Part shown: positions 5,461-9,430 of the stretch, one piece after another
Position numbering within the stretch: the stretch's first letter is position 1
Layout of the letters: the number at the start of each line of letters is the position of its first letter
Assembly: GCA_035298385.1 (NCBI GenBank)
Contig: DATGYC010000348.1
Span: 1-9,430, forward strand
Direction: 5' to 3'
DNA: 9,430 bases
Origin: DATGYC01 sp035298385
GTDB taxonomy: Bacteria; Bacillota; Sulfobacillia; Symbiobacteriales; Symbiobacteriaceae
Made by a program: the position numbers and the translations under genes
Notes under the pieces: model-generated
Seen by the model: the letters and a program-made list of their open reading frames with translations, nothing else
What the model was told of the DNA's origin: nothing
Databases searched by the model: none

Positions 5461-6654
5461 CTATACATCAGCGGCGGCCAAACTCTTGATAAAGTTGGTG
5501 GCGTAGGCGCCACGGGGCAAGATAAAGCGCAGGGCGAGCTTGAACTTGCCCGCGTAGTACTCGTCGGGCTCGGGCGCCCCCACATGCAGCCCTTCCGCCT
5601 TAATGAAGGCCTCACGCGGGAAGGCCTTGATCGTCTGGCCCGTCAGGACCTCGCCCTCAAGGGCGGCGGGACGCAGACGGCGCTCACGCAGGATCTCCTC
5701 GAAGATCAGGCCGGTCTCCGTGACCGGGAAGCGCATGCCCCGGCCCGGCATCGGGATGATCGTCCGGAGGTCGACCTCGGTCCCGGCGGGCAGGTAGATC
5801 AAGTCGCCAGCGACGCCGGGCGCCATCGATCCGACCAGTCCCTGACCGATCAGCCAGCGGCGGAGCACCTCATTCCAGAGGAAGGACTGATAGGTCGAGA
5901 TCCGCAGGCCCATCTGCTCCGGATGCGAGGTGGCCAGCGCCCGCTTGGCGCTGTTCGGATCCTCCAGCATGAAGTCGAAGCAGCGCCGCTCAAAGGCAGT
6001 CTCGGCCAGGTCCTGCAGGGCGGGCCAGTCGCCCCACGCCTCCTGCATCTTCCGCTTGCGCTCCTTGGCGTGCGGCGCCTCCTCGCTCCAGATCGTCGTC
6101 AGGGCGAGGTTCAGTGCCTCCTCGGCCCGTCCCTGCAAGAGCTTCTCGATCACGAAGCCCCGCTCCCGGTCCATGTTGCCGAAGCGCTGGTCATCAAACC
6201 AGTTTGGGATCGGCTGGTTGCGCTTCGCCCGGGTGACGATCTGCTGCGCCTCGGCCTCGGTCAGTTCCCGGATCGTCAGCTGGAAGGAGTTGTGCAGGAT
6301 CTGGCTCGGCGCCATCGGTTCGGTGGCGTAGCCCATGCGGGTCAGCTTATAGCCCTTCTCCTGGCGCGACAGGTCCCGCCGCTCGCCCTGAACGGTCACA
6401 TACTGGGCGGTGATGGCATGCCGATCCTTCTTGCCGCCATAGCCGAAGGCCTGGTACGGCAGCCGGACGGCCTTGGCGATCCGCATGAGGGCATCGACGG
6501 TGTTCCAGCCCTCCTTCTCAAGGAGGTAGACCTGGTAGGGGCCGGGTTCCCGGCGGATGCGCAGGGAGGTCGCCTCCCGGACGACGAAGTCCTGGGGGTC
6601 ACGCTTGAGCCGCAAAAGGGATCGCCTCGATTCTGTGGAAGTACTCTGGTGCAT
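5461..6654 (-). CDS. truD: tRNA pseudouridine(13) synthase TruD
   Basis: A 397-residue protein that isomerises U13 of certain tRNAs to pseudouridine. Signature motifs are in order: GYGGKKDRHAITAQ at 71-84, with the catalytic Asp at D77; NWFDDQRFG at 151-159, the family NyFG.QRFG block; YQSFLWN at 255-261; and the C-terminal LPRGAYATNFIKSL at 379-392. The family-typical N-terminus (LKRDPQDFVVRE) starts at residue 16. The frame extends to a TTG at 6681, but the ATG at 6654, preceded by a weak AGGT, fits better; upstream residues would have no ribosome-binding site. TruD is universal in gamma-proteobacteria and archaea and patchy in Bacillota, so possible horizontal transfer is worth noting. Codon use looks like that of its neighbours. 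Its stop codon lies inside the end of the repeat array, and the next gene diverges from it only 43 bases away. Confidence 0.95.
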   Translation of the reverse strand: MHQSTSTESRRSLLRLKRDPQDFVVREATSLRIRREPGPYQVYLLEKEGWNTVDALMRIAKAVRLPYQAFGYGGKKDRHAITAQYVTVQGERRDLSRQEKGYKLTRMGYATEPMAPSQILHNSFQLTIRELTEAEAQQIVTRAKRNQPIPNWFDDQRFGNMDRERGFVIEKLLQGRAEEALNLALTTIWSEEAPHAKERKRKMQEAWGDWPALQDLAETAFERRCFDFMLEDPNSAKRALATSHPEQMGLRISTYQSFLWNEVLRRWLIGQGLVGSMAPGVAGDLIYLPAGTEVDLRTIIPMPGRGMRFPVTETGLIFEEILRERRLRPAALEGEVLTGQTIKAFPREAFIKAEGLHVGAPEPDEYYAGKFKLALRFILPRGAYATNFIKSLAAADV

Positions 6655-6697
6655 TTTACCTGTGATACGGCACCCCTGCAAGCAGGAGTTGATCTAG

Positions 6698-7231
6698 ATG
6701 AAGGTTCTCCTCCTTCTCACGCATCCAACCTCGACGGCCTTTAATCAGCAGATGGCACAGGTGGGCGTAGAGAGGCTGACCGCCCTGGGGCATGATGTCA
6801 CCCTGGCCGACCTCTACGCCGAGGGGTTCGATCCCGCTCAGGCCACGCCTGCAGCGATTGCACAGGAACGGGATCGCCTGGCGGAGCATGACCTGCTCCT
6901 CTGTCAGTTTCCGCTCTGGTGGTTCCGCCCGCCGGCGATGCTCATCGGCTGGTTCGAGCAGGTCCTGCCGGACGCGCCGCTCTATGCTGGTAAGCGAGTG
7001 CTCTTCTCCGCGACGGCGGGGGGCTCGCCTTCGACGTACAAGGCTTCAGGTGTGAGTCAAGAGCCCAGGGAACTCTTCCAACCGCTGCTGGAGGCGCTGG
7101 AGCGGTCAGGCTTTTTGGCGCTGCCCTCCTTTGTCGCTTGGGGGATGCTAAAGGCAGGGGAAGCAGACCGGTGTCAGCACCGGGAGGCGCTTGGGGTGCA
7201 CATTGAGGAATGGGTCAGGCAGGGGGATTGA
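6698..7231 (+). CDS. NAD(P)H oxidoreductase, flavodoxin-like fold (NQO1/KefF/MdaB type)
   Basis: A 177-residue FMN/FAD-dependent quinone or general NAD(P)H oxidoreductase of PF02525 type. The N-terminal flavin phosphate-binding stretch is MKVLLLLTHPTSTAFNQQ (1-18). The diagnostic block FPLWWFRPPAMLIGWFEQVL is at 71-90, followed by the flavin-contacting FSATAGGSPSTY at 103-114. The length is normal for the short members of the family. The ATG at 6698 follows AGGAG with a 9-nt gap. The gene is monocistronic by spacing: its stop overlaps the -35 box of the thiamin operon promoter. A role in quinone or electrophile detoxification is family-based inference; there is no KefB/C partner nearby to suggest a channel regulator. 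Confidence 0.9.
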   Translation: MKVLLLLTHPTSTAFNQQMAQVGVERLTALGHDVTLADLYAEGFDPAQATPAAIAQERDRLAEHDLLLCQFPLWWFRPPAMLIGWFEQVLPDAPLYAGKRVLFSATAGGSPSTYKASGVSQEPRELFQPLLEALERSGFLALPSFVAWGMLKAGEADRCQHREALGVHIEEWVRQGD

Positions 7232-7256
7232 CGCCGCTTACCATGCGTGGTACGTT
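7228..7256 (+). promoter_or_regulatory. Possible promoter of the thiamin operon
   Basis: TTGACG (7228-7233), which overlaps the stop codon of the preceding gene, and TACGTT (7251-7256) are 17 bases apart. The -35 box is good and the -10 box poor. Transcription would begin near 7263, about 14 bases before the riboswitch, which is a sensible distance. Confidence 0.45.
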
Positions 7257-7276
7257 CTGGGTGACATTCTCATATT

Positions 7277-7367
7277 CCACTAGGGGAGCCCTGTCCGGGC
7301 TGAGAGCAGGTTATGGAGACCTGGACCCTTCGAACCTGAACTGGCTAAGACCAGCGGAGGGAAGTGG
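7277..7367 (+). promoter_or_regulatory. TPP (THI-box) riboswitch aptamer
   Basis: The conserved TPP aptamer elements are present in order: GGGGAGCC and GGGCTGAGAGCAGG (pyrimidine-sensing arm, with the invariant CTGAGA), then GACCCTTCGAACCTGAACTGG, and CTAAGACCAGCGGAGGGAA. Helix P1 closes as CCACT (7277-7281) with AGTGG (7363-7367). The variable P3 is short. It senses thiamin pyrophosphate, the end product of the pathway encoded just downstream. Confidence 0.97.
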
Positions 7368-7393
7368 GCGCCGGACCTGCTGTGCGATCGACC

Positions 7394-7431
7394 AGGCCGC
7401 CTGCCGCTACTTCTGCGGGGGCGGCCTTTTG
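7394..7431 (+). terminator. Riboswitch expression platform: intrinsic terminator
   Basis: AGGCCGCC...GGCGGCCT forms a long G+C hairpin followed by TTTG, 27 bases after the aptamer and directly before the thiD ribosome-binding site. A candidate antiterminator is GCGGAGG (7354-7360, in the 3' part of the aptamer) with CCTGCCGC (7400-7407, in the terminator's left arm), seven pairs with one bulged G. The two structures exclude each other, giving the usual OFF-with-TPP logic. The antiterminator pairing is inference. Confidence 0.85.
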
Positions 7432-7451
7432 TATACCTAGGAGGAGTTGCC

Positions 7452-8255
7452 GTGACGCTAAAGCGAGCGATGACGATTGCGGGCTCGGACTCGGGCGGTG
7501 GCGCCGGGATCCAGGCCGACCTGAAGACCTTCACAGCACTGGGCGTCTACGGTACGACGGTCCTAACGGCGATCACCGCCCAGAACACCCTGGGCGTTCA
7601 TGGCGTGTTGCCGATCGACCCCGGCATGGTGCGAGCACAGATGGATTCCGTCCTAAGCGACATCGGGACGGATGCCGCCAAGACGGGGATGCTCTTCTCG
7701 GCGGAGATCATTGAGGTTGTTGCAGAGCAGGTCCGCACGCATGGGGTCTCGCAGCTTGTCGTCGATCCCGTGATGGTCGCGAAGGGCGGCGCCTCACTCC
7801 TACAAGTAGAGGCGACGGAGGCGCTGAAGCGGTCGCTCTTGCCGCTGGCCTACTGCGTGACGCCGAACCTGCCCGAGGCGGAGGTGCTGACCGGGCTTAC
7901 CGTAGCGGATCGGACGGGGATGCGGCGGGCCGGCGAAGCGATCCTGGCGCTGGGCGCCCGCTCGGTCGTGATCAAGGGCGGCCACCTTGTGGGGGAGGAG
8001 GCGGTCGACCTCTTCCTGACTGCCGATGGTGAGCCGGTCTGGCTCCCGGCGCCCCGACTGGAGACCCGCCATACCCACGGGACCGGCTGCACCTTCTCAG
8101 CGGCGCTGACGGCTGGTCTGGCCCAAGGGCTGGAGCTCCTGGATGCGGTCCGTCAGGCCAAACGCTTCATTACGGCTGCGATCCAGACGGCGCCGGGGAT
8201 TGGGGCTGGGCACGGGCCGACGAACCACCTCTGCTGGTCTAAGGGGGGCTGCTAG
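7452..8255 (+). CDS. thiD: Hydroxymethylpyrimidine/phosphomethylpyrimidine kinase
   Basis: A 267-residue ribokinase-family enzyme that phosphorylates HMP to HMP-P and then HMP-PP, the pyrimidine substrate for thiamin phosphate synthase. Motifs seen: TIAGSDSGGGAGIQADLKTF at 8-27, the substrate-binding N-terminus; LVVDPVMVAKGG at 102-113; and the catalytic anion-hole HGTGCTFSAAL at 209-219, with Cys213. The length matches the family. The GTG start at 7452 follows TAGGAGGAG. The gene is first in the riboswitch-controlled operon, and its TAG stop is immediately followed by the ATG of the next gene. It could be pyridoxal-type (PdxK/ThiD2) in principle, but the riboswitch and neighbours make ThiD the clear choice. 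Confidence 0.96.
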   Translation: MTLKRAMTIAGSDSGGGAGIQADLKTFTALGVYGTTVLTAITAQNTLGVHGVLPIDPGMVRAQMDSVLSDIGTDAAKTGMLFSAEIIEVVAEQVRTHGVSQLVVDPVMVAKGGASLLQVEATEALKRSLLPLAYCVTPNLPEAEVLTGLTVADRTGMRRAGEAILALGARSVVIKGGHLVGEEAVDLFLTADGEPVWLPAPRLETRHTHGTGCTFSAALTAGLAQGLELLDAVRQAKRFITAAIQTAPGIGAGHGPTNHLCWSKGGC

Positions 8256-9430
8256 ATGAACCGCGTCGCGCGGATGCTCTGGGCGGGGCGCCCGCTGGTC
8301 CACTGCATCACGAACTTTGTCTCGATGGACTGGATGGCGCGAGGCCTTCTGACGGTGGGCGCCCGACCGGTGATGGTCCACGCCTGCGCAGAGGTGGCCG
8401 GGATGGCTGCGGCGGCCTCGGCGTTGCTGCTTAACCAGGGGACCTGGTCGGGCGAGCAGCACGAATCGATGAAGCTGGCGGCGGCGGCAGCGAAGCAGGC
8501 GGGGCGCCCCGTCGTCCTGGACCCGGTGGGTGCCGGTGCACTACCAGTTCGGACCGCCGCGGCGATGGAGCTATTGCGATCTGGTCTTGTCACCGCAATC
8601 CGTGGGAACGCCGGGGAGATTCTGGCGCTGGCCGGGGAGAGCGGTCGGACCCGTGGGGTCGACTCGGCCGATGTAGGGGCTGAGGGGCGCCTACGGCAGG
8701 CCGCGATGGAGCTGGCTCGCCAGTTCGACTGCCTGGTCGTGGCGACCGGTAAGGTCGATCTAGTCACGAACGGACGGGAGTCCCTGGTGATTCGCGGCGG
8801 CGATGAGCGGCTGACAGAGATTCCGGGGGCGGGCTGCCTTGGCGGGGCGGTCCTGGCAGCGCTCTTGGGCGCGTGGGCGACGCAGGGCGCCTCGTCAGAC
8901 CTGCTCGCCCTGGTGGCTGAACTGCAACTCTGGCTGAAGGTGGGGGCTGAAGGGACCGTCTCCGGCGGCATCGGGACCTTTGGTGACCGGTACCTGGACG
9001 CCCTGCAGGCGGGCGCCGATCTACCGGAGGGCCGGATTCGGGCGCCCCTGGCGGACCTTCTTCGCCTCAACGTCCTGCTGGACGGCTCGGCCACGGAGGC
9101 GCTCGTCGACGATCTGCTCGCGGCTGGCGTCCGCTCGATTCAGTTCCGGGAGAAGAGGCAGGAGATGAGCGAGCAGCTCGCCGCGGCTCGGCTGATTCGG
9201 GCGAAGTGCCAGGCGGCGGGCGCCCTCTTCCTGGTCAACGATCGGCTCGACCTCGCCCTGGCGGTGGCGGCGGATGGGGTCCACCTGGGCCAGACGGATC
9301 TACCGGTCACAATCGCCCGGCGGCTCTTGCCAGCGGGGGCGGTGATCGGGCTCTCGGCGGCGACACCGGCGGAGGCTCGGGCTGGCGTTATGGATGGGGC
9401 CGACTACCTGGGGACGGGAGCGGTCTACGC
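8256..9430 (+). CDS. Bifunctional hydroxyethylthiazole kinase / thiamin phosphate synthase (ThiM-ThiE fusion), truncated by window end
   Basis: One uninterrupted frame of 391 visible residues joins two enzymes. Residues 1 to about 255 are ThiM: PLVHCITNFV (13-22), GARPVM (35-40), VVLDPVGAGALPVRT (86-100), IRGNAGEILAL (115-125), and the ATP/anion-hole motif PGAGCLGGAV (190-199), with Cys194. After fewer than ten linking residues, ThiE begins at about 264: SIQFREK (294-300), LVNDRLDLALAVAADGVHLG (326-345), IGLSAAT (364-370) and GADYLGTGAVY (381-391). About 80 more residues would complete ThiE outside the window. ThiM phosphorylates the thiazole alcohol; ThiE couples it to HMP-PP, so with ThiD the operon completes salvage to thiamin phosphate. 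The ATG directly abuts the thiD stop, with GGGGGG as a weak ribosome site. There is no stop or start between the two halves, so this is a true fusion unless there is a sequencing error. Confidence 0.93.
   Translation, partial: MNRVARMLWAGRPLVHCITNFVSMDWMARGLLTVGARPVMVHACAEVAGMAAAASALLLNQGTWSGEQHESMKLAAAAAKQAGRPVVLDPVGAGALPVRTAAAMELLRSGLVTAIRGNAGEILALAGESGRTRGVDSADVGAEGRLRQAAMELARQFDCLVVATGKVDLVTNGRESLVIRGGDERLTEIPGAGCLGGAVLAALLGAWATQGASSDLLALVAELQLWLKVGAEGTVSGGIGTFGDRYLDALQAGADLPEGRIRAPLADLLRLNVLLDGSATEALVDDLLAAGVRSIQFREKRQEMSEQLAAARLIRAKCQAAGALFLVNDRLDLALAVAADGVHLGQTDLPVTIARRLLPAGAVIGLSAATPAEARAGVMDGADYLGTGAVY

Larger units (their letters stand above)
4535..5469. repeat. Tandem array of three approximately 317-bp units
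   Basis: Three direct repeats start 319 and 315 bases apart (bodies at 4574, 4893 and 5208). Each unit is a hairpin, a body of 220-224 bp bounded by GTCCCGCTG and CAGCGGGAC, and a linker ending in CGCTATRCATC. Bodies 1 and 2 share an uninterrupted run of 135 identical bases (4638-4772 in copy 1), and all three share 79 identical bases (4652-4730, 5290-5368). Differences are concentrated at the body ends, in the linker and in the hairpins. In every unit the end of the body and CGCTATRCATC are separated by exactly 27 bases. No transposase, terminal target duplication or CRISPR-type spacing is visible. The array fills the whole gap between the secreted-protein gene and truD. Confidence 0.95.

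Noticed and set aside
4535..5469. CRISPR array, integron attC sites, or group II intron
   Set aside because: Units are about 317 bp with no short repeat/spacer pattern; no cas genes, integrase or reverse transcriptase is present; GTGCG occurs in the body but no domain V-like hairpin follows.
4535..5469. Insertion sequence or MITE copies
   Set aside because: No transposase and no target-site duplications were seen. The 9-bp inverted repeats could be terminal repeats, but the fixed linker and terminator hairpins in head-to-tail order fit tandem duplication better.
5413..6744. 443-codon plus-strand open frame antisense to truD
   Set aside because: Low-complexity, Leu/Arg/Gly-rich shadow frame; the minus strand encodes TruD with all catalytic motifs.
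7210..7440. 76-codon open frame across the riboswitch
   Set aside because: It runs through the TPP aptamer and terminator, both of which are explained as RNA structure, and there is no protein family resemblance.

Overview
The window looks like chromosomal DNA from a high-G+C (by eye around 60-65%), SD-led bacterium, most likely a deep-branching or thermophilic member of the Bacillota (Symbiobacterium/Limnochordia-like). The reasons are strong AGGAGG ribosome-binding sites before nearly every gene, GTG starts, an exported protein with a copper-amine-oxidase N-terminal domain (a family expanded in Bacillota), and a TPP-riboswitch-controlled thiamin salvage operon. The taxonomic placement is inference.

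Layout, left to right. (1) 1-333, plus strand: the C-terminal end of an M48 (Ste24-like) membrane metalloprotease. It converges, across a bidirectional hairpin, on a SAM-dependent methyltransferase (1138-464, minus). (2) 3196-1339, minus: a TetR-family regulator followed after one nucleotide by fabF (beta-ketoacyl-ACP synthase II). A good sigma-A-type promoter with a palindrome at the expected transcription start precedes them, and a strong hairpin terminator follows. (3) 3339-4523, plus: a secreted protein with a copper-amine-oxidase N-terminal domain, divergent from the tetR-fabF operon. (4) 4535-5469: no credible protein gene. The stretch is a tandem array of three roughly 317-bp units. Each unit has a body of about 220 bp closed by a 9-bp inverted repeat (GTCCCGCTG/CAGCGGGAC), a terminator-like hairpin on one side and a fixed-length linker on the other. 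This looks like a triplicated structured RNA that I do not recognise, and it is the main discovery candidate. (5) 6654-5461, minus: truD (tRNA pseudouridine-13 synthase), whose stop codon lies inside the edge of the array. (6) 6698-7231, plus: a flavodoxin-fold NAD(P)H oxidoreductase, divergent from truD across only 43 bp. (7) 7228-9430, plus: promoter, TPP riboswitch, riboswitch terminator, thiD, then an in-frame thiM-thiE fusion that runs off the end.

How the parts work together. The right-hand operon is a thiamin salvage set. ThiD phosphorylates HMP, the ThiM half phosphorylates hydroxyethylthiazole, and the ThiE half joins the two products into thiamin phosphate, with TPP feeding back through the riboswitch. 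TetR and FabF are probably co-transcribed and autoregulated, which points to a fatty-acid-responsive switch. The RNA array reads most naturally on the minus strand: each body is then followed by a hairpin and a T-rich tract, and the first unit begins inside the last codons of truD, as if a truD 3'-UTR element had been duplicated twice.
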